The notes below the pieces were generated by a model, which saw only the letters and a program-made list of their open reading frames with translations, was not told where the DNA came from and ran no database searches. Positions 18,843 to 27,391 of a DNA stretch of 64,000 nt are shown in pieces. The translations under genes and the position numbers were made by a program. Source of the DNA: Aquabacterium sp. A7-Y. Lineage in GTDB: Bacteria > Pseudomonadota > Gammaproteobacteria > Burkholderiales > Burkholderiaceae_C. The stretch spans positions 1 through 64,000 of the forward strand of contig NZ_JAPFBW010000008.1 in NCBI RefSeq assembly GCF_026153205.1. The letters run 5' to 3'. Each line of letters begins with the position of its first letter. The stretch's first letter is position 1.

Positions 18843-21223
18843 ACCGCCTCCGGCACAGCCAGGCGCACCGCCTCGATGGCATCCAGCACCGCCTCGGCCG
18901 TCGCCGGCGCGCGCAGCGGCGGGCAGACCCGGTGCCCGCCGATCGCCGAGACCGCGTCACGGATGGCCAGGAAGACCGAGAACGGCAACAGCAGCGGCGG
19001 CTCGCCCACCGCCTTGGAGCGGTGGATGCTGTCGGCCACGTTGCTGTTGTCGAACAGCCTCACGTTGAAGACCGGCGGGCAGTCGTTGGCGGTGGGGATC
19101 TTGTAGGTGCTGGGGGCGTGGGTGGTGAGCTGGCCGCTGGTCGGGTGCCAGACCAGCTCCTCGGTCGTCAGCCAGCCCATGCCCTGGATGAAGGCGCCCT
19201 CGACCTGGCCGATGTCGATGGCCGGGTTGATCGAGCGGCCCACGTCGTGCAGCACGTCGGCGCGCAGCAGCCTGGACTCGCCGGTCAGCGTGTCCACCAC
19301 CACCTCGCTGAGCGCCGCGCCATAGGCGAAGTAGAAGAAGGGGTGGCCCTGCATCGCCTCGGGGTCCCAGTGCAATCCCGGGGTGGCATAGAAGCCGTCC
19401 GACCAGAGCTGCACGCGCGCCTCGTAGGCGCTGCGCACCAGCACGCAGAAGTCCATCGTGCGGCCGCCGGCCTGCACCTCGCCGTCGGCGAATGTCACCT
19501 CGCTCGCCGCCACCTTGAACAGCCCGGCGGCATGCTGCGCGAGCCGCTCCCGCACGCTGCGCGCCGCCGCCTGCGCGGCCTTGCCGTTGAGGTCGCTGCC
19601 GGTGGAGGCCGCGGTGGCCGAGGTGTTGGCGACCTTGCTGGTGTCGGTCGCGCTGACGCGCACCCGCTCCATCGGCAGGCCCAGCTCGTGGGCGACCACC
19701 TGGGCCACCTTGGTGTTGAGGCCCTGGCCCATCTCGGTGCCACCGTGGTTCACCAGCACGCTGCCGTCGTTGTAGACATGCACCAGCGCGCCGGCCTGGT
19801 TGAGATGCGGCACGTTGAAGGAGATGCCGAACTTCACCGGGGTCAGCGCCAGGCCCTTCTTGAGCACCGGGCTGCTGGCGTTGTAGGCCTCGATCTCGGC
19901 GCGCCGGGCCGCATAGCCGGCCGTCTCCGCCAGCTCGTCGACCAGGCGGTGGATCACGTTGTCCTCGATCGTCTGTCCGTAGGGCGTAACATTGCGCTCG
20001 TCGACGCCATAGAAATTGGCGCGGCGCACCTCCAGCGCATCCCTGCCGAGCTGGCGTGCCACCGAGTCGACGATGTACTCGATCGCGATCGCGCCCTGCG
20101 GTCCGCCGAAGCCGCGGAAGGCCGTGTTGCTCTGGGTGTTGGTGCGGGCGCTGTAGCCGTGCAGCGCGACGTCGGGCAGCCAGTAGGCATTGTCGACGTG
20201 GCACATCGCCCGCGTCATCACGGCCGAGGACAGGTCGGCCGAGAAGCCGGCGCGCGAGACCAGATCGATGTCGGCGCCCAGCACGCGGCCCGCGTCGTCG
20301 TAGCCGACCTCGTAGTCGTAGAAGAAGCAGTGGCGCCGCCCGGTGATCAGGAAGTCGTCGTCGCGGTCGGGCCGCAGCTTGACCGGCCGGCGCAAGCGGC
20401 TCGCGGCGATGGCGGCGATGCAGGCGAACAGGCCCGACTGCGACTCCTTGCCGCCGAAGCCGCCGCCCATGCGCCGGCACTCGACCAGCACATGGTGCGA
20501 GGCCAGCCCCAGCGCATGCGCGACCAGCAGCTGCATCTCGCTCGGATGCTGGGTCGAGCAGTGCACCCGCAGGCCCTGGTTCTCGGTCGGTATCGCATAG
20601 GAGATCTGGCCTTCCAGGTAGAACTGCTCCTGCCCGCCGACCTGCAGGCGGCCCTTCAGCCGGTGCGGCGCCGCCTCGATGGCGCGCCGCACGTCGCCGC
20701 GCGCCAGGTGTTTCGGCGGCACCACATACTGCCGCGCGGCATGCGCCGCGGCGGGCGTCAGCAGCGCCGGCAGGGGCTCGATGCGCAGCACCTCCTTCGC
20801 GAGCGCCGCAGCGCGCCGGGCCAGCTCGCGATCGGTCGCGATCACGGCGAACACCGGCTGGCCGAGGTAGTGCACCTCGCCCTCGGCCAGGAGGGGGTCG
20901 TCGTGGACCACCGGACCGCAGTTGTTCTCGCCCGGGATGTCGGCCGCGGTCAGCACCGCGACCACGCCGGGACAGCGCCGCAGCGCCTCGACGTCGATGC
21001 CCAGCAGCCGGCCGTGGGCCACCGGCGAGAGGCCCAGCGCCGCATGCAAGGTACCGGCCAACTCGGGCAGATCGTCGGTGTAGGGTGCGCTGCCGGTCAC
21101 GTGCAGGTGGGCCGACTCGTGCGGCAGGCCCCGCGCGACCACACCGCCGGTGCGCGGCCGCTCGGCCGATTCGGCGCCCGCGGGGGCCGAGGGCGGCAGG
21201 AAGGCTTCGACGGGCTGGTTCAC
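18839..21223 (-). CDS. xdhB: Xanthine dehydrogenase molybdenum-binding subunit
   Basis: A 794-residue large subunit carrying the molybdopterin site; with XdhA it oxidises hypoxanthine and xanthine to urate. The GTG at 21223 has AAGGAG 7 nt upstream and overlaps the xdhA stop (GTGA). The longer upstream frame is shadow. Molybdopterin-binding GGGFGGKES and the C-terminal GEPPLLLPFS holding the catalytic Glu are present. Its length is slightly above the roughly 780 of relatives. Cytoplasmic; no signal peptide. Confidence 0.95.
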   Translation of the reverse strand: MNQPVEAFLPPSAPAGAESAERPRTGGVVARGLPHESAHLHVTGSAPYTDDLPELAGTLHAALGLSPVAHGRLLGIDVEALRRCPGVVAVLTAADIPGENNCGPVVHDDPLLAEGEVHYLGQPVFAVIATDRELARRAAALAKEVLRIEPLPALLTPAAAHAARQYVVPPKHLARGDVRRAIEAAPHRLKGRLQVGGQEQFYLEGQISYAIPTENQGLRVHCSTQHPSEMQLLVAHALGLASHHVLVECRRMGGGFGGKESQSGLFACIAAIAASRLRRPVKLRPDRDDDFLITGRRHCFFYDYEVGYDDAGRVLGADIDLVSRAGFSADLSSAVMTRAMCHVDNAYWLPDVALHGYSARTNTQSNTAFRGFGGPQGAIAIEYIVDSVARQLGRDALEVRRANFYGVDERNVTPYGQTIEDNVIHRLVDELAETAGYAARRAEIEAYNASSPVLKKGLALTPVKFGISFNVPHLNQAGALVHVYNDGSVLVNHGGTEMGQGLNTKVAQVVAHELGLPMERVRVSATDTSKVANTSATAASTGSDLNGKAAQAAARSVRERLAQHAAGLFKVAASEVTFADGEVQAGGRTMDFCVLVRSAYEARVQLWSDGFYATPGLHWDPEAMQGHPFFYFAYGAALSEVVVDTLTGESRLLRADVLHDVGRSINPAIDIGQVEGAFIQGMGWLTTEELVWHPTSGQLTTHAPSTYKIPTANDCPPVFNVRLFDNSNVADSIHRSKAVGEPPLLLPFSVFLAIRDAVSAIGGHRVCPPLRAPATAEAVLDAIEAVRLAVPEAV

Positions 21224-22860
21224 GACAGGCTCCTTGCGAGGGTGCCTGCAGGGGCGATGGTGACGGCGGCAGGCACCGTGCGGCCCGCCGCCATGCTGCT
21301 CCAGACCCGGGTGCACTCCGGCGGCAGCGGGTCCTCGGGACGGGTTTCCAGCCACAGCCGCCACAGCAGGTTCTGCGCGGTTTTCATGCGGTAGGCGGCG
21401 CTCGCGCGCATGTCGCTCAAGGGCTGGAAGTCCTGCGCCAGCGCGGCCATCGCCGCGCGCACGGTATCTGCGCTCCAAGGCCGTCCCTGTACCGCGGCCT
21501 CGGCCCCGGCGGCACGGCGCACGATGGCGGCCATGCCGCCGTAGGCCAACCGCGCCTCGCTCACCACACCCTGCTCGAGCGTGACCGCGAAAGCGGCGCA
21601 CAGGGCCGAGATGTCGGAGTCATAGCGTTTGGACAGCTTGTAGGCCTGCACCCGCGTGGCAGAACCGGGCAGCGGAATCTCCAGCGACTCGAGGAACTCG
21701 CCGCGCTCCAGCGCGTTTTTCATGTAGTCGAGGTAGAAGTCCTCCAGCGCCAGGCGGCGCTGCCGGGCGCCGCGCCGCAACACCACACGCGCCCCCAGGC
21801 TCATCAGCACGGGAGCGCTGTCGCCGATCGGCGAGCCGTTGGCGATGTTGCCGCCCATCGTGCCGGCATGTCGGATGGGCGGCGAGGCGAAGCGCAGCCA
21901 CACCTCCTGCAGGCTGGGCACTGCGGCCGTCAGTGCCGACCAGGCGTCCTCAAGCGGCGCCGCGGCGCCGACGTGCAGCCACTCGCGGCCGTCGTCGCCC
22001 GCGACACGCTGCACGCGCCGCAGTGCATCCACCTCACCGACAAAAATCAGGTCGCCCAGGTCGCGGAACTGCTTGTTGACCCACAGCCCGATGTCGGTGC
22101 TGCCGGCGAGCAGGCGTGCGTCGGGATGCCGCTCGCGCAGCTCGGCCAGCGCCTCCACGGTGCGCGGTGCCCAGTAGCGGTCCTCGCGCGGCGGCGAAAC
22201 GTGCCGGCTCTGCACCGCGTAGCCGAAGGTCTGCCCGCCGCCGGCGGCCTGCAGCTCGCGCAGCGCACGCTCGATCGGCCGGGTGTCCAGCCGCGCCGGC
22301 GCCAGCTCGAACATGCGCTGGCCGGCGTCGAGGATGGGCCGGTAGCCGGTGCAGCGGCACAAGTTGCCCGCCAGGTCGTCGGCCAGTTGCTGGCGCGTCG
22401 GCCGGGTGCCGGCACGGCAGTGGCGCTCATAGGTTGCGGCCAGCGACATCGCGAAGCCCGGCGTGCAGAAACCGCATTGCGAGCCGTGGCACTCCTGCAG
22501 CGCCTGCTGCACCGGGTGCAGCGTGCCGCCCGCGATGCGCTGCAGGTCTTCCACGGTCAGCAGCGCCTTGCCGTCCAGCGTCGGCAAGAACTGGATGCAG
22601 GCGTTGACCGGCCGCAACGACAGGCCGCCGACGACGGTCGCGGCGGCCGACGGCGTGCCGACGGCCTCGGCGCGCTCGGCCAGCTCGGCGACGATGACGG
22701 TGCAGGCACCGCAGTCGCCTTCGGCGCAGCCTTCCTTGGTGCCGGTGCACTGCGCGTCGCTGCGCAGCCACTGGAGCACGCTGCGCGTGGTGGGCACGTC
22801 GTCGAGACAGACGATCTCGCCGCGCGCGGGGTGGTAGAACCGGATCGGGCGGGTGGACAT
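21220..22860 (-). CDS. xdhA: Xanthine dehydrogenase small subunit (2Fe-2S/FAD)
   Basis: A 546-residue subunit. The N-terminal ferredoxin domain has Cys45, Cys50 and Cys53 in GCAEGDCGAC. The second cluster domain has CGFCTPGFAMSL and LCRCTGYRPI. The FAD-binding domain follows (AGSTDIGLWVNK, GGNIANGSPIGDSAP), then the CO dehydrogenase flavoprotein C-terminal domain. The ATG at 22860 is chosen because the fold begins directly after it. It is the first gene of xdhABC, with its promoter region shared with the divergent hipBA module. Confidence 0.95.
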   Translation of the reverse strand: MSTRPIRFYHPARGEIVCLDDVPTTRSVLQWLRSDAQCTGTKEGCAEGDCGACTVIVAELAERAEAVGTPSAAATVVGGLSLRPVNACIQFLPTLDGKALLTVEDLQRIAGGTLHPVQQALQECHGSQCGFCTPGFAMSLAATYERHCRAGTRPTRQQLADDLAGNLCRCTGYRPILDAGQRMFELAPARLDTRPIERALRELQAAGGGQTFGYAVQSRHVSPPREDRYWAPRTVEALAELRERHPDARLLAGSTDIGLWVNKQFRDLGDLIFVGEVDALRRVQRVAGDDGREWLHVGAAAPLEDAWSALTAAVPSLQEVWLRFASPPIRHAGTMGGNIANGSPIGDSAPVLMSLGARVVLRRGARQRRLALEDFYLDYMKNALERGEFLESLEIPLPGSATRVQAYKLSKRYDSDISALCAAFAVTLEQGVVSEARLAYGGMAAIVRRAAGAEAAVQGRPWSADTVRAAMAALAQDFQPLSDMRASAAYRMKTAQNLLWRLWLETRPEDPLPPECTRVWSSMAAGRTVPAAVTIAPAGTLARSLS

Positions 22861-23003
22861 GGCGCAGGCAGGCGTTTCAGGCAGAGACGGGATCCACAAA
22901 CGACGTGGGGCGATACGTGAACGTTAGCGCCTGCCGGCCGCGCCGGCATACGGGACCGTTCATGTCGGATATAAACCGCCGCACATGTGCAGGCGCGCCA
23001 GAT

Positions 23004-23054
23004 ATGTCCGATACTTTCGACAAGACGCGCACCTCTGTCGAAAGTATCGGACAT
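23004..23054. promoter_or_regulatory. 19-bp inverted repeat, candidate HipB operator
   Basis: Two perfect 19-nt arms, ATGTCCGATACTTTCGACA (23004-23022) and its reverse complement (23036-23054), are separated by 13 bp and end 1 bp before the hipB ATG. A further half-site-like ATGTCGGATA occurs at 22962-22971, exactly 42 bp (four helical turns) upstream and overlapping a TATAAA -10-like hexamer (22970-22975). The layout fits autoregulation by a HipB-type dimer or tetramer. The divergent xdhA gene may be affected too. Confidence 0.7.
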
Positions 23055-23055
23055 C

Positions 23056-23403
23056 ATGCCTCGCACCTTCCAGCGCCCTTTCCCATCCGTCGTCAAGCAG
23101 GTCGAGGCCCTGGGCCATCGGCTGCGGCTGGCGCGCCTGCGCCGCAAGCTCTCGAGCGTGCTGTTTGCCGAGCGTCTGGGCGTCTCACGGGATACCTTGA
23201 ATCGCCTGGAGAAGGGCGATCCGAACGTCGCACTGGGTACCTACGTGCGCGCCTTGCGGGTGCTCGGGCTCGATCGAGACCTCGACGCCGTGGCGCGAGA
23301 CGACGAACTGGGGCGCAAGCTGCAGGACATCGCGGCCCAGCGTACGCAGCGCAAAACGCGCCTCGGAACGAGCGGCGAGGAGCGTCCCGATGGCGAAGTC
23401 TGA
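23056..23403 (+). CDS. HipB-like antitoxin, XRE family helix-turn-helix
   Basis: A 115-residue DNA-binding protein. The helix-turn-helix covers about residues 14-65: LGHRLRLARLRRKLSSVLFA, then ERLGVSRDTLNRLEKGDPNV. The basic C-terminal tail (QRTQRKTRLGTSG) may contact the kinase. The start at 23056 is preferred over an upstream ATG because the upstream codons fall within the inverted repeat. It overlaps hipA by 14 bp, as in toxin-antitoxin operons. It should repress its own promoter and neutralise HipA. Confidence 0.85.
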   Translation: MPRTFQRPFPSVVKQVEALGHRLRLARLRRKLSSVLFAERLGVSRDTLNRLEKGDPNVALGTYVRALRVLGLDRDLDAVARDDELGRKLQDIAAQRTQRKTRLGTSGEERPDGEV

Positions 23404-24649
23404 ACGCAAGGCCATCGAAGTCCACATCGACGCTCACGAGCTGAGCGTCCGTCAACAGGTGGGAACGCTGTATCGCCATGATGTGCGGACGGATCTCGCC
23501 GCTCCTTTCGAGTACGACAGGAGCTGGCTGGAGAGCCGACATGCCTTCTTGCTCGACCCCCGCCTGGAGTTATGGCCGGGCGAGCAGCATCCGGCTGCCC
23601 CCACCCCCGCCTTCGGCATCTTCATGGACTCCGCGCCTGACCGCTGGGGGCGCGTGCTCATGGAGCGGCGGGAGGCTGCCGCTGCCCAGCGCGAAGACCG
23701 CAAGATGCGGCGGCTCCAGGAACTGGACTTCCTGCTGGGTGTGCATGACTTGACCCGTCTCGGCGCCCTGCGCTTCCGCGCTTTACCCCAGGGCCCATTC
23801 CTCGACAACAGCGAAAACGCCGCGCCCCCTGTCACCCATCTGAAGGAGCTGGCCTACATCAGCCGACGGGTCGAAGAGCCGGGAGCCGAGCAACTGCCCG
23901 AGTACGAACGGTGGCTGGCAATGCTCATCGCGCCAGGTACCTCTCTGGGCGGAGCACGGCCCAAAGCCAACTTCACCGACGGCAACCAGCGCCTGTGGCT
24001 GGCGAAATTTCCGGCCCACGACGACCGCTACGACGTCGGAGGCTGGGAGTTTGTTGTGCACCGACTTGCCGCCCGGGCTGGCATCGGCGTTCCCGACTCC
24101 CGACTGGAGCGGCTCACCGAACGCTACGGGACCTTCTGTGCTGCGCGCTTCGACCGCGTCACCGACAGCCGTCGCATGTACGCGTCGGCAATGACCTTGC
24201 TCGAGCGGCAAGACGGCGAAAGCGGCGCCGGCTACCCGGACCTCGCCGAGTTCATCGCCGATGAAGGCGCCCAAGGCCACATCGACGAGGACCTGGCACA
24301 GTTGTTTCGCCGGGCGGTGTTTAATGTCCAGGTCGGCAACCGCGACGACCACCTGCGCAACCACGGGTTCATCAGAGAAGCATCGGGCTGGCGCCTTTCT
24401 CCGGCCTTTGATATGAACCCGAATCCGTTCAAGTCCGAGCATGCGTTGACTCTCGACGAAAACAGCGCGGCCCCCAGCACGAAGGCGCTGCTCGATACGG
24501 CCGAGCTATACCGGCTCGACCGGGCGACCGCGCGAACCATCGTCGAGGAGGTGTCGGCTGTGGTGGACGGCTGGAAAGACGAAGCACAACGGCAGGGCCT
24601 CTCAGCCACAGAAGTCCGGCGCATGGCATCGGTGTTCCTGCAAGCCTGA
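23390..24649 (+). CDS. hipA: HipA family serine/threonine kinase toxin
   Basis: A 419-residue kinase-fold toxin; relatives phosphorylate glutamyl-tRNA synthetase and induce dormancy. It has the Gly-rich loop GTSLGGARPKA (183-193) with the Ser used for autophosphorylation in HipA, the ATP-anchoring Lys in LWLAKFP (about 206), the catalytic loop GNRDDHLRNHGF (316-327), and the metal-binding Asp in LSPAFDMNP (336-344). All key residues are present, so it looks active. It sits between xdhABC and uraH with purine-permease debris at its 3' end, indicating insertion into a purine locus. Confidence 0.9.
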   Translation: MAKSERKAIEVHIDAHELSVRQQVGTLYRHDVRTDLAAPFEYDRSWLESRHAFLLDPRLELWPGEQHPAAPTPAFGIFMDSAPDRWGRVLMERREAAAAQREDRKMRRLQELDFLLGVHDLTRLGALRFRALPQGPFLDNSENAAPPVTHLKELAYISRRVEEPGAEQLPEYERWLAMLIAPGTSLGGARPKANFTDGNQRLWLAKFPAHDDRYDVGGWEFVVHRLAARAGIGVPDSRLERLTERYGTFCAARFDRVTDSRRMYASAMTLLERQDGESGAGYPDLAEFIADEGAQGHIDEDLAQLFRRAVFNVQVGNRDDHLRNHGFIREASGWRLSPAFDMNPNPFKSEHALTLDENSAAPSTKALLDTAELYRLDRATARTIVEEVSAVVDGWKDEAQRQGLSATEVRRMASVFLQA

Positions 24650-24659
24650 GCCCCCGTCC

Positions 24660-24774
24660 GGCCCCCCCGCCAGCCACCACGTCGTAGCGCGAGCGCACGC
24701 CGGTGATCGTGACCCAGGCCGACGTTCTGCGAGAACGAGGTGTCGGGGAAGGTGTTGAACACGCAGCCGGTCAC
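24660..24774 (-). pseudogene. Fragment of an NCS2 purine/xanthine permease
   Basis: On the minus strand the frame from 24774 reads TGCVFNTFPDTSFSQNVGL. After a one-base frame change it continues VTITGVRSRYDVVAGG. This is the hallmark NTFPYTSFSQNVGL-V..TGVRSR segment of nucleobase:cation symporter-2 permeases. Only about 38 codons remain, with both ends lost and one extra G, so it is dead. It lies between hipA and uraH in a purine-catabolism neighbourhood, as expected for a former urate or xanthine permease gene. Confidence 0.7.
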
Positions 24775-24881
24775 GCATTGACCGCTTGTTTCGGTACGCG
24801 AGCCTGTATACCTTTCTGCCGGCGCCGCACCTTTGCCATTGCATGGCGCATCGCTGGTTCTGTTTGGCTCAGGAGGAAAGA

Positions 24882-25235
24882 TTGGGAAAACTCACGACCC
24901 ACGTGCTCGACACCGTCGACGGCCGCCCCGCCGCCGGCATGCAGGTGTCCCTCTGGCGGCTCGACGGGGAGACCGCGACCCCGCTTGACCGCATCACACT
25001 GAACGACGACGGCCGGGCGCCCAAGCCGCTGCTGGAAGGCGAGACCCTGACGCCGGGCCGCTACCGCCTGGTGTTCTCGGTCGCTGCCTACTTCCGCGGC
25101 CGCGGCAAGACGCTCCCCGAGCCGCCCTTCCTGGACGAGGTTCCGGTGGAGTTCGGCATCGCCGACGCCTCGCTGCACTACCACGTGCCCCTGCTTTGCA
25201 GCCCGTGGTCCTACTCGACCTATCGCGGCAGTTGA
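24882..25235 (+). CDS. uraH: 5-hydroxyisourate hydrolase
   Basis: A 117-residue transthyretin-like enzyme converting 5-hydroxyisourate to OHCU in urate breakdown. The active-site His lies in KLTTHVLDTVDG, the Arg in GRYRLVF, the second His in HYHVPLLCSP, and the family's C-terminal tetrapeptide YRGS is exact. The start is TTG at 24882, with a full AGGAGG 5 nt upstream; an ATG further upstream would add an unrelated Cys-rich extension. Functionally it belongs with xdhABC, which makes the urate. Confidence 0.93.
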   Translation: MGKLTTHVLDTVDGRPAAGMQVSLWRLDGETATPLDRITLNDDGRAPKPLLEGETLTPGRYRLVFSVAAYFRGRGKTLPEPPFLDEVPVEFGIADASLHYHVPLLCSPWSYSTYRGS

Positions 25236-25474
25236 GCCCGCCCTCGTCAACGGCAGGCCCCCTGCACGCTGCCCAGCAGGGGTGTCCACACGCCGACGGT
25301 GTACCGTTTCAGCGACACATTGCTGAGGGGAAGCAGGCTGTTCACAATAGACCCGCCGGCACTCCCCGCCGGCGGCACCTCGCTCTATGACGTGAGCACT
25401 TGCTGCCTGCAGAGCCTGCTCTCTACGGGGTGTGCCGGCCAGCCTTTGCGCCGAACCTGGAAAGGAAGCGAAGC

Positions 25475-25921
25475 ATGAGCCACGCAGTACATTCCGTCAC
25501 CCTCACCCGCCGCATCGCGGCGCCGGCCGATGACCTCTACACCGCGTGGACCGAGCCCGAGCTGATGCGTCGCTGGCTCAGGCAGGTGGCCGAGGCCGAT
25601 GTGATCGTCGCCGGACACCACCAGCTTCCCCACCCCGACGGCCTGCCCGCCTGCGGGGGCGAGTACCGCGTGCTGGAGCCCGGCCACCGCATCGTGCAGA
25701 CCTTCCACCACCGCGACGCAGCGCCCGATGCCAGCGTGGACGAGTTCGTCGAGGTGAGGTTCCGGCCGCTGGGGCCGCACACCACCGAACTGACCGTCAC
25801 CAACGGCTGGGAGGGCCTGAAACTCAGCGACGAGGAGCGCGTGGCGGTCCAGGGCGGCTGGGCCCAATGGCTGGACCTGCTCGAAGCAGCCGTCTCGCGC
25901 GCCCACGACACCGGGCATTGA
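25475..25921 (+). CDS. SRPBCC (AHSA1-like) domain protein
   Basis: A 148-residue single-domain START/Bet v1-like protein. The typical opening is VTLTRRIAAPADDLYTAWTE followed by LMRRWL. The central EYRVLEPGHRIVQTFHH and TTELTVTNGWEG follow, and it ends with GGWAQWLDLLEA. Members bind small hydrophobic ligands; the function here is unknown. AAAGGAAG precedes the ATG by 7 nt. The 240 bp before it (25236-25474) show nothing I can support. Confidence 0.85.
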   Translation: MSHAVHSVTLTRRIAAPADDLYTAWTEPELMRRWLRQVAEADVIVAGHHQLPHPDGLPACGGEYRVLEPGHRIVQTFHHRDAAPDASVDEFVEVRFRPLGPHTTELTVTNGWEGLKLSDEERVAVQGGWAQWLDLLEAAVSRAHDTGH

Positions 25922-25966
25922 GGCCGGGCCCGCAGGACCGCGTTTGCCGTCTGTCCGCGCGATGCC

Positions 25967-26890
25967 TCACGGTATGGCGGCCGCCGGCAGGCGCGCCAGC
26001 TGATGGCGCGAGCGCTCCAGCTCCTCCTGCAGCCAGTCGCGCAGCGCACGCAAGGGGGGCCAGTCGCGCAAGGTCGGGGGATAGACGAACCAGTAGCTGT
26101 CGCTGCCGGTGCCGGGCAGCGACAGCGGCGACAGGCGCACCAGCCGGCCGTCGCACAGCGCGTCGGCGGCCAGCAGCTCGCGCGCCAGCGTGATGCCCAG
26201 GCCCTGCTCGACCGCCTGCAGCATCAGCCCCGCATCGTTGAAGGTGGCGACGGGGTTGACGTGCACATCGCGCACACCGGCCAGATCGAACCAGCGCTCC
26301 CAGAGCGCGGCGCTGCCCAGCAGCGCTTCCTGCAACAGGGCCTGCGGCCCCTGGCCGCGCAGCCGCGCGGCCGTGCCCGGCGTACCCAGCACCACCAGCG
26401 GCGAGTCGATCAGCGGCTCGGCCTCCAGGCCCCGCCAGCCGCCCATCCCCTGGCGCAGGGCCACGTGATAGCCCTCGCGGGCCAGCTCGACCAGGTGCTG
26501 AGCGGCATGCACTTCCAGCCCGATGTCGGGATGGCGTTCGCGCCACATCCCCATGCGCGGCAGCAGCCAGCGCTGCGCAAACGACGGCACCATCGAGACG
26601 CGCAGCCGCTGCTCGCCGCCGCTGGCCGCTGCGCAGGCAGCCCGCGCGCCGTCCTCCAGCAGCGCCAGCGCCGGCTCCACGGCCCGCAGCAGCGCCGTAC
26701 CGGCCGCGTTGAGCACCAGCCGACGGCCGCGCCGGTCGAACAGCTCGACACCGAGTTGCTCCTCGAGCTGCCGGATCTGCTGGCTCACCGCGCTGTGGGT
26801 CAGATGCAGCTGCTCGGCCGCGGCGCGCAGGTTCTGCTGGCGGGCCACGAGGCGGAAGGCGGGGAGCGTGGTGAGGGGCAGGCGGGACAC
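25967..26890 (-). CDS. LysR family transcriptional regulator (GcvA-like)
   Basis: A 307-residue regulator. The N-terminal winged helix has LPAFRLVARQQNLRAAAEQL then HLTHSAVSQQIRQLEEQLG. The effector domain follows, with SMVPSFAQRWLLPRM in the GcvA-subgroup style. It is divergent from a DUF1127 gene across 87 bp, an arrangement repeated in many proteobacteria, where the LysR protein probably controls the small gene. Confidence 0.9.
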   Translation of the reverse strand: MSRLPLTTLPAFRLVARQQNLRAAAEQLHLTHSAVSQQIRQLEEQLGVELFDRRGRRLVLNAAGTALLRAVEPALALLEDGARAACAAASGGEQRLRVSMVPSFAQRWLLPRMGMWRERHPDIGLEVHAAQHLVELAREGYHVALRQGMGGWRGLEAEPLIDSPLVVLGTPGTAARLRGQGPQALLQEALLGSAALWERWFDLAGVRDVHVNPVATFNDAGLMLQAVEQGLGITLARELLAADALCDGRLVRLSPLSLPGTGSDSYWFVYPPTLRDWPPLRALRDWLQEELERSRHQLARLPAAAIP

Positions 26891-26902
26891 GGCGGCTCGT
26901 CT

Positions 26903-26938
26903 GGTAAGAAGCTCTGGACAGAGTGTTGAAATCTTACC
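26903..26938. promoter_or_regulatory. Inverted repeat between LysR and DUF1127 genes
   Basis: Arms GGTAAGA (26903-26909) and TCTTACC (26932-26938) are perfect and 22 bp apart in the divergent intergenic region. They are a plausible LysR binding site controlling both genes. The repeat is seen; binding is inference. Confidence 0.4.
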
Positions 26939-26977
26939 GATTTCGTTTACAGCGGCGCTTTCCTAAGCTGCCGACCC

Positions 26978-27244
26978 ATGAGCCACAGCATCGACCACGC
27001 CACCCCGACGCCGCGGCCGCAGCCCCGCAGAAGATTGCTGGCGGCGATGGCCGCCGCCCTGCCCGCGAAGATCGCGGCCTGGCATCGGCGCCGCCGCGAC
27101 CAGCGGGCGCTGCTCAGGCTCAGCGTCGAGACCTTGAAGGACATCGGCGCGCCGGACTGGCTGGTGGCGCGTGCGATGTGGTGCGACGGCGAGCTCGAGA
27201 AACGCCTCCGGCAGGACCTGCGCAGGACCCCACACGGCTGGTAG
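26978..27244 (+). CDS. DUF1127 small basic protein
   Basis: An 88-residue protein. After a Pro/Arg-rich lead, the DUF1127 core is visible: a basic helix IAAWHRRRRDQRALLRLSVE, then TLKDIGAPDWLV, where the conserved L-DIG element sits. DUF1127 (YjiS-like) proteins include small RNA-binding or phosphate/carbon-response proteins in alphaproteobacteria. Here the role is unknown but probably tied to the divergent LysR regulator. Confidence 0.85.
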   Translation: MSHSIDHATPTPRPQPRRRLLAAMAAALPAKIAAWHRRRRDQRALLRLSVETLKDIGAPDWLVARAMWCDGELEKRLRQDLRRTPHGW

Positions 27245-27391
27245 GCGAGCGAGGCTTCTTTCGCGCCCTGCCCCCGCGCTTCGCTTCTTCGAGCGGCACC
27301 GGCCGCGGCATCGCGATGCTGCACACATCGAGTGCCGGCTTCCCTGCGGAAGCCCGGTGTGTCACCACCGCCTCAGCCGATCGAGACCCGC

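Noticed and set aside
18932-21394. 820-codon plus-strand frame
   Set aside because: Mirror of xdhB; the minus strand has the molybdopterin motifs and coupled start and stop codons.
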